A DNA stretch of 64,000 nt from Lunularia cruciata (Eukaryota > Streptophyta > Marchantiopsida > Lunulariales > Lunulariaceae): positions 44,893,001 to 44,957,000 of the forward strand of contig OX419755.1 of the NCBI GenBank assembly GCA_948567375.1, in the 5' to 3' direction. This document shows positions 11,117-20,986 of this stretch, in pieces. Within the stretch, counting starts at the first letter, position 1, and each line of letters opens with the position of its first letter. Below the pieces are notes generated by a model. It saw only the letters and a program-made list of their open reading frames with translations. It searched no databases and was not told the origin of the DNA. Both the position numbers and the translations under genes were made by a program.

Positions 11117-13209
11117 AAGTACTACTTAGGCTATTGCTGCACTTAGACACTCTTCTTAAGTCCCTAAACCTTCCACTTTAAAACTCCAATACTTAGGGGA
11201 GTGAGGCATAAGACAGAAATTTATAGAAGCTTTATAGAAGCTTCTTCAAATACTCAAAGTCAACATCTAGTTGCATCAAATTGTAGCCCTGAAGATAAGC
11301 TTTCCAATGCACTAAATAGATCATTCATCCGAGTCTTGAGTCAAAAGTTATGAATTGAATTCCATGGGGGCAAAAAACTAGGATTCTATACCACATTCAT
11401 AAGTCTAAAACTTCTCCCCCCTTAACTCTCTTTGGGTTCTACTTCTTGCTTGTCTTTGTTGATGCAATAGCAAACCTTTAACTAAGGAGGAGTTCTGCCG
11501 ATAAACATATACAAAAGTTCACTACAGGACTCGCTCAGGAAATCTGGATAAGGATTGTGCAGATCTTTAGACTTTTTGATAGTGAATAATCAAGTAAGTA
11601 AGCAAGTACCTTCACCATAAGCAATAAGCAAGTACATTCTCCAGCATGATTGCTATCTCCTCAAGATTTCAGCTCCTACCATCCTTCTTTTCCAACAAGA
11701 ATTTGGTAGTAATGTGATGAAGAGCCTTCTATCAACTTCTTATCCTTCCTTCCACCAACTGGTTCTTCTTCATTCTAGGTTGATCTTCACCACCTCCTCC
11801 TTCACCATGAGAGAGCTATTCCTTTTAGTGTTCAATCCTTCTCATTGGTAAAGTCACATCAAATCCAATTATAAGACCACCCGGGCACAATTGACTTGGA
11901 CTGTCAACAGAATTCTCTAATCTCCACTCCCCCTTCCTCCCTAGAGTGATATTTGCAAGTGGAGGTTTACAACATGTTATGGTAGAAAAAGGGATCTGGA
12001 AACATCCTCATTAGCTCCCTAATCACGACAACAAAGTGTTTGAGCTTAAAAAAAAACATACAACATCCTCAAATTCCAACTACCTAGTGCGTTGAGCTAG
12101 GCTTGGATTCAATTCCTGGCAAACAATTGTCCCTTCTTTATAGTCACCTCTTTAATCAAAGTCTCAATGTCCTTGGAGTCTAGCAAAAACCCAAGCACAT
12201 CAATCATCAAAATCAATTTTTCAACTCCACGCAATGCAACAATCTCCCCAATTGTTGTATTAGCATTGATGTTATAAGCATCCCCATTCAAATCTGCAGC
12301 AACTTAGCAATCATAAGAATGATGCCTTGATCAACCAAGCCCAGAAATCAGCAAATTTTTATTGAAAGTGGGTACTTAAGTGCTATGGAGAAATGCTCCT
12401 CCATGCAGCTCCTTGCTACAAGGCTATAACAAACTCAAACCAAATGGCCAAAGTGTTTTCTTTGATCCATTGTTAAGATTTAGACTCAAGTCCAACTAAA
12501 AGGCTCTAAATTGTACCCAAGAGTAATTGATACTTCAGTATGCAATGCAAACACTTCAACAAAAAACCATTGTTGAACTTTGTCCTGATTTACCTGAGGT
12601 TTTGCTTTAGGAGCCGCACCCTTTAGAACTATGGTAGGAATTCAAAACCAGGTGAAATTTCATCTCATGATCATGGTCCCAGCTCCTTCATTAGTGAGAA
12701 TTCCAATAGCAACAAATGAGGTACCCAACCATCAATGATATGGGCTGAATGCACACCTTGGGCTAGTGATCTCATACAACACTCTACTTTCAAGATCATT
12801 CCTCCCAAAATTACACCATCATCCACCAAGCTCCTAATTTAACTTCAGCCTTTCTTCTCACATATGAAGCAAAATGGCGTAGTTTCATGTGCTAATACAT
12901 TGGCATGTCCTTTTAGGTCGAGCATATCAATTATATACAAAAGCAAGATGTTCTCTTACATCCTCTTTGGCTTGAATCAAAGGGCTCAATTCTATCCTTG
13001 AAAGATTCAATGCAACCTGAACTCTTTGATTGTCGGTTTCACTTCTATGATGTTCCACAATGCACAAGCATCAACACAAGTGGATTGGCCTGGTATCTCT
13101 CTGCCCCAAGTGCTCTGCTGCAAAGTCCTACCTCCTTTCAAATGGATGTTGTTCCCCCACCTATGAGCCAGCTTGAAAATTCCCTAAGCTCTTTTTGCTC
13201 TGATACAAT
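11117..13209 (-). other. Long leader of the copia element or unrelated insert
   Basis: Two kilobases separate the copia LTR and primer site from gag, much more than a usual copia leader. On the minus strand between about 12,870 and 12,300 there is a loosely open reading with CFICEKKG near 12,860, then [14 protein letters not shown] and [17 protein letters not shown], so an old coding insert is likely. I do not recognise the family. The remainder, 11,150-12,050, shows nothing. Confidence 0.35.
13197..13208 (-). promoter_or_regulatory. Primer binding site of the copia element (decayed)
   Basis: The plus strand reads GCTCTGATACAATT. Its reverse complement is the tRNA-iMet site TGGTATCAGAGC with one G lost, directly beside the LTR end TGTTAGATAAAAC. 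This is the expected place and orientation for a minus-strand copia element. Confidence 0.7.
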
Positions 13210-13546
13210 TGTTAGATAAAACTAACAAGAGGCACACAACATGCAAATTACAAGTGAGTCCACGCTTTAAACAAGAGTATATGGTCTGCCTTGATGTGAG
13301 GCTACATCCACGAGAAGCTTTTTTAGCAATTCTTCATTGACTCAGACCCTTATCATATGCCAATCCACTACTCAAACCTTCTCACATTCCACCTCTCATT
13401 GTCAACCTACGAGTGAGCCAAAATCCCAAATACAAGGTAACCCTAAGGCATAAGAGTAAAACCTAACACATCTATCTCACCATGTCACCATGCTTTGGTA
13501 ATCATGTTAGCTAGGACATGTGTTTCTACTCAAACTATCTACATCA
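13210..13546 (-). repeat. 5' LTR of the copia element
   Basis: 337 bp with TG...CA ends on the minus strand (TGATGTAGATAG ... TATCTAACA). The inner end touches the primer site and the outer end touches the RNase H segment of U2, so the copia element landed inside U2. The partner LTR is not in the window. Confidence 0.6.
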
Positions 13547-14080
13547 TGGTTCACCATTCCAGGTTTATCAATAACCATGAAATCATACTCATAAAATCAG
13601 AGCCCATTATGCAAGCTTCTTTAAAAGCTTATTGGACTCTATCAACAACTTCAATGGTTGATGATCAGTGATGAGAGTGATGGGGTAACATTGGAACATT
13701 GGAAAAGTGCTAGGTAGCATTGGAAAAAGCTATTGCTCATATTGTTGCCAAACACTCTCCCTCATATGAACTATACTTTCCATCCCCAAAATTGTTGGAG
13801 CAATAAGCAATAAGACCACCACAGACTCCTTCCCCTAAAAATCTTGTTAGGTGAGCACCACTCTAAGCCCCAATGTATTCCAATTAGTATTAACTTGGAC
13901 TGGCATCCTTTGATTGGTATCTCAAGAATAGATGTAGATGTCAACCTCTCCTTGAGCTTTATAGAAGCTCTCTCTTACTTGTCTCCTAAATACCACTCTT
14001 ATATAAGCTTGGTTAGTGTGTCAAAGGCTTTGCAATGGCACTAAATTCTTTAACATATCAATTATAGAAGTTTGCCCGAC
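13547..14080 (-). pseudogene. U2 RT end and RNase H
   Basis: The minus strand continues the reverse transcriptase of 20,462-20,986 after element 3 is removed. First comes VKEFSAIAKPLTH (the connection after RT), then NNFGDGKYSSYEGECLATI near 13,790-13,745 (RNase H core with its Glu), then LITDHQPLKLLIESNK near 13,670-13,625 (the TDHQ Asp). Frames shift and stops occur. It belongs to the same gypsy lineage as the GDYRYIN and YIDDIL segments. Integrase is not seen because the copia LTR interrupts at 13,546. Confidence 0.7.
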
Positions 14081-14568
14081 TGTAATACCAAGAGCTAGCC
14101 ATATGATCTAGATATGAAATTTGGTTTAGTAACATTTGGAATGATGTTATACATGATGGTCAAAATAGATCAAAAATAAGTATCAACAAAAGGGAACTTC
14201 TACTAATAGGGCAAAAACCAAAATAAACTTGAAAACCTTAGAACCAATAGCTATACATATGATTTAAAGGTGAGAATTGGTTTGGTAACATCTAGAAGGA
14301 TGTTACAACCAACTAAAGCTTGTTTGACCAACCATATAGGACCAAGACCAACATGTCACCCATCCAAGTAAGTAATCCAAGGGTGGAGCTTGCTGACATG
14401 TCACCTATTTGTGTGCCTAATCCTAGGGTGGAGCTTCCTTGGAGGAGATCCTCTTTGTCTATATAATAAATAAAAGGTGCTCCTTTGGGGCAAAGGAGGT
14501 TTGAGTGTGAAATTGTGTGTTTCTCATGGTGTGCTTCTTCTTAGATCTCATATCCTCAGAGTATTACA
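14081..14568 (+). repeat. 5' LTR of element 3 with internal deletion
   Basis: It runs from TGTAATACCAAGAGC to GAGTATTACA. Against the 3' LTR it lacks the part from the second ACATGATGG to just before AAAGCTTGTTTGACC, including the poly-C tract. A TATA-like TATATAATA lies at 14,460-14,468, about 100 bp before the LTR end. Confidence 0.85.
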
Positions 14569-14569
14569 A

Positions 14570-14581
14570 TGGTATCAGAGT
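14570..14581 (+). promoter_or_regulatory. tRNA-iMet primer binding site
   Basis: TGGTATCAGAGT one base after the LTR end matches the plant initiator tRNA complement TGGTATCAGAGC apart from the final base. Confidence 0.85.
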
Positions 14582-14707
14582 AGGTGTTGGCATCCAAGAG
14601 AGCGGATCACCCCTCTTGGAAGAACATGGGCTACTAAGACTGAGTAATTTTGAGGAGGGACATCTTGGTATAATTGGTAAATTAGGAGTACTAGAGAGAG
14701 GATAGAA

Positions 14708-15125
14708 TGGAGACTCCAAGAGGACAATATCCAGCACCTAGCTTTCCATTCTTGAATCCATTCCACATCAAGATTATGTACATTCAATGTGAGCAAGTGA
14801 GAGTGTGTGAGTTTTTCACTTCGGAGCAAAGATCATGGATATAGTGATGAATTTGCCAAACCCAGTGATTCCGCCCGTAGTGATTTACGATAGAGAGTAA
14901 GATTTGACAATTTACATTTTGTTGTGATGGATTTGAATGTCATAAATCCTTTCCCTTTTAACACTCCAGTAGAAATTGTTATGTGGTGAGACCAAAAGTG
15001 ATGTTTAGAGATTTTGTGGTCAGGAATTTTGGTGAGGAATATTATCAATGAGTGGTAGCTTTGGAGGTCCCAATGGTAGTTCCGATAGTTTGTGCGCCCT
15101 CTAGAGTGATCATATTAACTCTCTA
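14708..15125 (+). pseudogene. Leader reading frame upstream of gag (element 3)
   Basis: It begins METPRGQYPAPSFPFLNPF and continues through KIMYIQCEQVRV. A frame change leads to FDNLHFVVMDLNV. Element 4 has the same frame (MDAPGGQYLVPCFPFLNPF). It lies between primer site and gag and could be a matrix-like or separate gag N-terminal part. I do not recognise a domain. It is broken in both copies. Confidence 0.4.
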
Positions 15126-15162
15126 TTGAAGTAGACAATAGCAATTGAGTGTTGCAAGAACC

Positions 15163-16245
15163 ATGGATCCGTAGTTGCATGAGTTGGTGCAAGGAATGCA
15201 AGGGATGTTGAACAAATTTTGAAAGATTAAGATGCCCATAGAGGCATTACAAGGTCAATTGCAGACCCTCAAGAATGATCAAGCAATGCAAGAAGAAGAG
15301 TCATCTCAAAACCCAGTACATGCAATCAAAGTACTTGGAGAGGCACCCGTGCCTACGAACCCGGTCAACAATGAAGCCACATTGCTACTCTGGATGAAGG
15401 AGACATGCAACATCAAGCCTTACAAGGGGTAGCGTACAATGGGAGTGGAGAATTGGATCTCACAAATGAATTGATATTTCTGATTGTTCTCAACAGAGAT
15501 CACTAAGCATGTTGTAGGTGTATTTTCATGTGGGTACTTGACTGATAAAGCACTCACATGGTATGATGCTTGGGAACGATCCATGTTGGCAAAGAGAAGA
15601 GAGGTCACGTAGACAGCAATGCAAGAAAGATTGTTGAAGAATTTCCAATCAATGGATTCCGTGGAGATGGTTTGGATCCGACTATGAGGATTGAAACAAG
15701 AGAACAACATAAAAGAGTATGTGGAGGTATTTTTGGATCTACAAGTTGCAATAACCAACATGAATCCAGCAGAGACTCTTGACAATTTCAAACAAGGGTT
15801 CAAGGAGCGGATTTGCCAAGAAGTCATGGTTCAAACTCCTTGCATGATATTGAAGCCATTGCTTGTGCGTAGAGAATAGTAGAGGCATTGGGTGGAAGTG
15901 AAGGAGTAGTTCCACCTCAACATTATCGGGCGTAAATGCCACACATGGGTGGACCAGTACCAATGGAACTAGGCAACTTCAATTTTGAGACCAAGGAGCA
16001 CGACCACTTCAAGGAGAGCGGAGACGAGTAGAAGAACAAAGAGATGGAGTCCCACAAGGAGAAGGAACTCAAGGAGAACAACACCATTGTTACAATTGTG
16101 GCCATATTAGGCACATATCTACAAACTATTGTGCTTGTTACCCCAAAGGCCCTCGGCCTTCATACAAGCAATCTTTGAACAACACGGAAAGATGCATTGA
16201 AGAGGAGGAGGTAGAAATCACTTTGGAAAACAAAGATCACCAATA
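15163..16245 (+). pseudogene. gag of element 3
   Basis: The start ATG at 15,163 gives MDP then TAG then LHELVQGMQGMLNKF, so codon 4 is a stop. There follow a coiled region (IEALQGQLQTLKNDQAMQ), the capsid (ALTWYDAWERSM; LLKNFQSMDSVEM; EYVEVFLDLQVAI; a DNFKQGFKERICQEVM-like end) and a knuckle CYNCGHIRH-ISTNYC near 16,090-16,135, in which the Cys seen in element 4 has become Tyr. At least eight stops or frame changes. Confidence 0.7.
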
Positions 16246-16319
16246 AATGTACCTTGTGGCCTTACTGGCTTAATAAGGAAGCAAAAATGCAAGGGAAGGA
16301 AGAAGATGAGAGCTAAAAG

Positions 16320-18190
16320 GTCCCAAATGGCAACTTCACAATTGATTGTTGTGAATGGAGTCCTAGAAGGCAATCAAGTGAGAGTATTAATAGATTTGGA
16401 GCAACAAAGAATCTCTTGTCTTTCTCTATTGCAATAAGATTGGGAATGGATCTAGAGAGAGATGAGAGTGAAAACATAGAGCTACCTAATGGGCAAACAA
16501 AGAGGATTGAATCATTACCTAGATAGGTAATACTCTCTATAGGAGAATATCATGAAGCAATTGAGTGGTGAGTGATACAATTAGCTTGTTATGATGTAAT
16601 CTTAGGCATGCCATGGATGGAGCATTACAACCGTATGGTAGATTGGAGGAAGAAAATAATAAGAACACATAAATGGTCGATCAGTGGGATTAAAAAGATC
16701 ACACAAGCAGGAATTGCCTCTCTATGTCATAGGAACATAGCTATATGTAAGACCGATAGATGTTTCTTGGGTCTAATAAGAGAAGTCCAGAGTGCACAAC
16801 TCGATAGACAAATTCTTGAGAAATTGAAGGATGTGGTAAGTGAGTTTCAAGATGTCTTTCTTGATGATCTACTTGTAGGATTACCACCAAAAAGGAGAGT
16901 AGATCATAAAATTGAGACACTCCCAGAGAAGACACCTCCTTGTAAGGCCCCATATCCCCTATCACCTCATAAGTTTGAGGAGTGTAAGAATCAAATTGAG
17001 GATATGATATAAAAAGGGTTCATCCAACCCATTGTATCACCATATGGGGCTCTTGTCTTGTTTGTGAAGAAGAAGAACGGTACAATGCACATGTGCATCT
17101 ACTATTGGGGTCTCAATCAACAAACATTAAAGAAAAAATACCCCTTACCTCACATTGAACTCAATAGAGCAAGATACTTCACCAAACTAGACTTGCAGAG
17201 CGGTTACAATCAAATCCAAATTGCAAAGCAAGATGTGTATAAAATTGCCTTTCAAACCAAGTATGGCCACTTTGAGTATCCCGTGATGCCTTTTGGCCTC
17301 ACCAATGCACCGGCCACTTTCACGAGTCTAATGAATGACATATTTCATCCATATTTGGATAAATCTATTATTGTCTTCCTAGATGACATCTTAGTATATA
17401 GTAGCACAATGACAGAATACAAACAGCATCTACAAGAAGCACTCCAAATTCTAAGACAGAATTGATTGTATGCCAATCTCTCAAAGTGTGAGTTTTGCAA
17501 GTCTGAAGTAGACTACTTACGGCATAGAGTAAGTGTAAAGGGTATTCAAGTATTGACAGGATAAAATAAAAGTCATTCAAAAATAGTGTGCCTCAAAAGA
17601 TCAGACTCAACTCACGAGATTCTTGGGATTGATGGGATTCTATTGTCTATTTTTCAAGGATTTCTCCAAGGTTGCACAACCTTTAATGGCACTACTTGGC
17701 AAGGGGAAGAAGTGGACATGGGAACTGCACAAGAGTTGGCCTTTCAAGAATTGAAAGCCACCTTGCTACATGCACCAATCTTGAAGTGGTATGACCCAAA
17801 ACATCCAATCAAGTTGGCTACAGATGCATCATGTGTAGCATAAGGAGTAGTCCTACAACAAGAGTGGCATGATGGATGGCATCCAATTGCATATTTCTCT
17901 CAAAAATTGTTATTGACAGAGCACAACTATCACACCATAGAATGAGAAGAGTTGGACATTGTCCTTGCAACCAAGGATTGGAAGCACTATATGGGCGAGA
18001 AGGTATTTGTAGTGGAGATAGACCACAAACCTCTAGTCTACCTCAAGATGCAAAAAGATTTATCTTGTTTCCAGATTTGATGGGTAGAGTGGCAAAAAGA
18101 CTTTAACATGACAACCACCTATGTGGAAGGTAAGAAGCAACTTGCAAATGCATTCACCAACATGCCGATTGCAAACAATTTGGCGGCAGA
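16320..18190 (+). pseudogene. Protease, reverse transcriptase and RNase H of element 3
   Basis: A decayed protease loop (VLIDLEQQ, normally LIDSGAT) is followed by QLACYDVILGMPWMEHY at 16,572. The RT runs from [14 protein letters not shown] (17,055), [23 protein letters not shown] to [13 protein letters not shown], with the catalytic LDD intact near 17,370. RNase H follows with LATDASCVA and EIDHKPLVYL. The longest open piece is 146 codons. Stops occur at 17,010, 17,463 and elsewhere. RT would copy element RNA in the virus-like particle. Confidence 0.85.
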
Positions 18191-19650
18191 TGTTAAGATT
18201 AATCCTAAATTCTGGGCTAGAGATTTTGGCTGTTACAAAAACTGATGCACAGATTGTAGGAGTGCAATCATCCAAAGGCATCACCAACACCCAAGGACTC
18301 ACCTCTCATGATGGCAGATTATGAATCCCAACTGTTCTAGAATTACACACAACCATTCTAGCAAAATGTCATGATTCGGCCATTGTAGATCATGTCGGAG
18401 TAGACAAGACCTTGGATGCAATCCAATGCCATTACTATTGGCCCAAAATCAGCAATGACATGATGGACTACGTGCACAAGTGCCTACTCTATCAACAAAA
18501 CAAAGCTTCTAATCAAGCTCCTGTAGAGCTCCTTCAACCTCTCTCCACTCCTACACAATGTTGGGAACAAGTGAGTATGGATCTCATGTGTGTATTACCC
18601 AAGACCACCTCGGGGTTTAACTCCATTGTGGTCTTTGTGGACCGGCTCAAAAAAATGATTCATGTACACTCTACCACCAAGGATGTTACCGCTCCGCAAC
18701 TAGCTCAATTATTCTTAGATGCAGTCTTCTCTCACCATGGCTTTCTTGAGTACTCATCACCAATAGAGGCACTCAATTCACTAGTTTGTTTTGGTGAACA
18801 CTCTTTGGTTTCTTCAAAACCAAGTTTGCCATGTCCACAACTTACCACTCCTAAACAGATGGACAAACAGAGGGGGCTAATTGCACTATTGAAGACATGC
18901 TTTGCAGCTTCACCGTAGAGTAGCAAGAGAGGTGGGACACCTTACTCCTATTGGTGGAATTTTCTTACAATAATTTTGTGAATGCATCCATCCATGTCAC
19001 TCCATTCTTCCTCATGTATGGTGAGCATCCCTTCACATCTTCTAGCTTGATGAAGATCCATCGAGTGGCTACCAAGGTCAATGCAATCAATATATTTGTT
19101 TCTAGAATCCAACAAGGTGTGGAGCATGCCAAACACAAGTTGCAGTTTGCACAAAATTGACAAAAGTGGTATGTTGATGCACACCATAGGAACATGGAGT
19201 TCAATTTTGGGGATCAAGTGTGGTTGTCTACAACCAACCTCCACTTGTTGGCCCTCGTAAGCTCAAACCCCATTTTATTGGCCCTTTTTCTATTCTTCAT
19301 CGAGTCGGTGCTATGGCTTATCACCTTGAGCTACCATCACACATGAAGATCCATCCAGTGTTCCATGTTTCCTTACTACATAGATATACTCCCTAATTGA
19401 GCCCTTGTCATTCCACACAAAACATACGACCTTGTCTGACACTCATTGATAGCACGGAGGAATATGAAGTGTAGCGTATTCTCCAAAAATGCATACGTGG
19501 TACTCGCCATCCGTGGGTAGACTATCTAGTACAGTAGAAAGGTTACCCCCTCTATGAAGCAACTTGGGAGCCCGCTGTCAATTTGACACATGCACCGGTG
19601 TTGGTGCAAGCATTTGAGCAATAGCTGCACAACAAGGACGTTGCGTCTTA
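18191..19650 (+). pseudogene. Integrase and chromodomain of element 3
   Basis: The zinc-binding part includes HYYWPKISNDMMDYVHKCLLC. The core begins MDLMCVLPKTTSGFNSIVVF and its aspartate and glutamate motifs (near 18,760 and 18,850) are frame-shifted. IHVTPFFLMYGEHPF is the familiar insertion before the C-terminal domain. From 19,450 a chromodomain is legible: STEEYEV, RILQKC, GTRHPWVDYLV, KGYPLYEATWEPAVNLTHAP, with stops in place of single residues. Confidence 0.8.
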
Positions 19651-19664
19651 AAAGGAGGGTGGTT

Positions 19665-20461
19665 TGTAATACCAAGAGCTAGCCATATGATCTAGATGTG
19701 AAATTTGGTTTGGTAAGAATGATGTTATACATGATGGTCAAAATAGATCAGATAGAAGTATTACCAAAAAGGCACTTCTACTAATAGGACAGAAACCAAA
19801 ATAGACTTGAAAACCTTTGAACCAATAGCTAAACATATGATTTAAAGGTGAGAATTGGTTTGGTAACATCTAGAAGGATGTTACACATGATGGACTAAAT
19901 AGATTAGAAAGAGACATCACCAAAAGGGGACTTTTACTAATAGAGTAGGAATTGAAATATGCTTGAAATCTTTGAAGGCAATTTTGGAGGCCTAAGCGGA
20001 TGAATTAGGCCCCAAAAATGTGCACATTCTCCCCCCCCCCCCCCCCTACTTGATATTGGAGGAAAGGCTGGCCTTCCCTCCACCCCTACTTTGTCTTGCC
20101 AAGAGCTTTCCAACTGTACCTCACCTATGTGATTCTAAGCTTGTTTAAGGAGATTCCCTAAAAGATTCCCTTTGGTCAAAGCTTGTTTGACCAACCAAAT
20201 AGGACCGGGACCAACATGTCACCCATCCAAGTAAGTAATCCAAGGGTGGAGCTTGCTGACATGTCACCTATCTGTGTGCCTAATCCTAAGGTGAAGCTTC
20301 CTTGGAGGAGATCCTCTTTGTCTATATAATAAAGAAAAGGTGCTCCTTTGGGGCATTGGATGCTCCTTTGTGCTCCTTTGGGGCATCGGATGTTTGATTG
20401 TGAAACCGTGTGTTTCTCATGGTGTGCTTATTCTCAAGTCTCATATCCTCAAAGTATTACA
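19665..20461 (+). repeat. 3' LTR of element 3
   Basis: TGTAATACCAAG ... AAAGTATTACA, 797 bp, preceded by the polypurine tract AAAAGGAGGGTGG (19,650-19,662). It holds a run of about 16 C near 20,032-20,047 and a TATATAATAAAG box near 20,323. The first 330 bp contain two diverged versions of one unit, AATAGCTAAACATATGATTT repeating the AAGAGCTAGCCATATGATCT start. Confidence 0.9.
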
Positions 20462-20986
20462 CCAATCCAAGGAATGGTCACCTTCTACTCATATCCATAG
20501 GCCAAGGAATATGTGCAATAGCCTTCACCATGGCCTATTGAACACCAAATTCACTAGGGTAGATAGTGTGATCCAAATACTCAACCTACTTTTGAAAGAA
20601 TATGCACTTCCCAAGATGTAATTTGAGTCCATGAGATCTCAACCTCTCAAACACCTCCAACAAATGTCTCTCATGTTCCTCCATACTAGTGTTATATAGA
20701 CTAAAATATCATCAATATAACACCAAGCAAAATCCAATCCGAATAGGATCTTGTCAATGACTCTTTGGAACTTGGTAGAAGTGCTCTTTAACCCAAATGG
20801 TAAGAACCTCCATAAATATAATATATCCTTATCATGAGGATCAATAGCTCTAAATAATAATGTGGACTTGTCTTCCTCTCTTTTTAACAATTGGTGATAT
20901 CTTGCTCAAAAATCCAAAGTATTGAAGATCTTTGCATGCCCAATTGCATCAAAGATCTCCTTCAATGCAGACATAGTGTACAAATC
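20462..20986 (-). pseudogene. U2 reverse transcriptase core
   Basis: The minus strand reads DLYTMSALKEIFDAIGHAKIF, then RFLPFGLKSTSTKFQRVID and LDFAWCYIDDILVY. The catalytic Y-I-D-D lies at 20,719-20,708 and an 83-codon open frame covers 20,890-20,639. HGLKLHLGKC and the thumb follow, up to IPWPMDMSR and FLGL. The LPFGLK and YIDD form differs from the chromovirus VMPFGLTN and LDD and from the OTA FIDDF, so this is a third gypsy lineage. The segment is flanked by element 3 and by the coiled-coil repeat. Confidence 0.75.

Larger units (their letters stand above)
14081..20461 (+). mobile_element. Element 3: Ty3/gypsy chromovirus, decayed but full length
   Basis: Both LTRs, primer site, gag, protease, RT, RNase H, integrase, chromodomain and polypurine tract are present in the usual order. 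The 5' LTR has lost about 310 bp from its middle, so LTR lengths are 488 and 797 bp. Flanking pentamers are CCGAC and CCAAT, a poor target duplication, yet the flanks rejoin the reverse transcriptase of U2, which fixes the borders. Many stops make it non-autonomous. Confidence 0.9.

Noticed and set aside
10811-11146. 111-codon plus-strand frame
   Set aside because: It is antisense to the copia gag start, which explains the open frame.
20032-20047. Poly-C runs in LTRs (also 43,010-43,024 and about 43,806) as G-quadruplex signals
   Set aside because: Long single runs at one fixed LTR place vary in length between copies as slippage would make them; no quadruplex pattern of separate G blocks.
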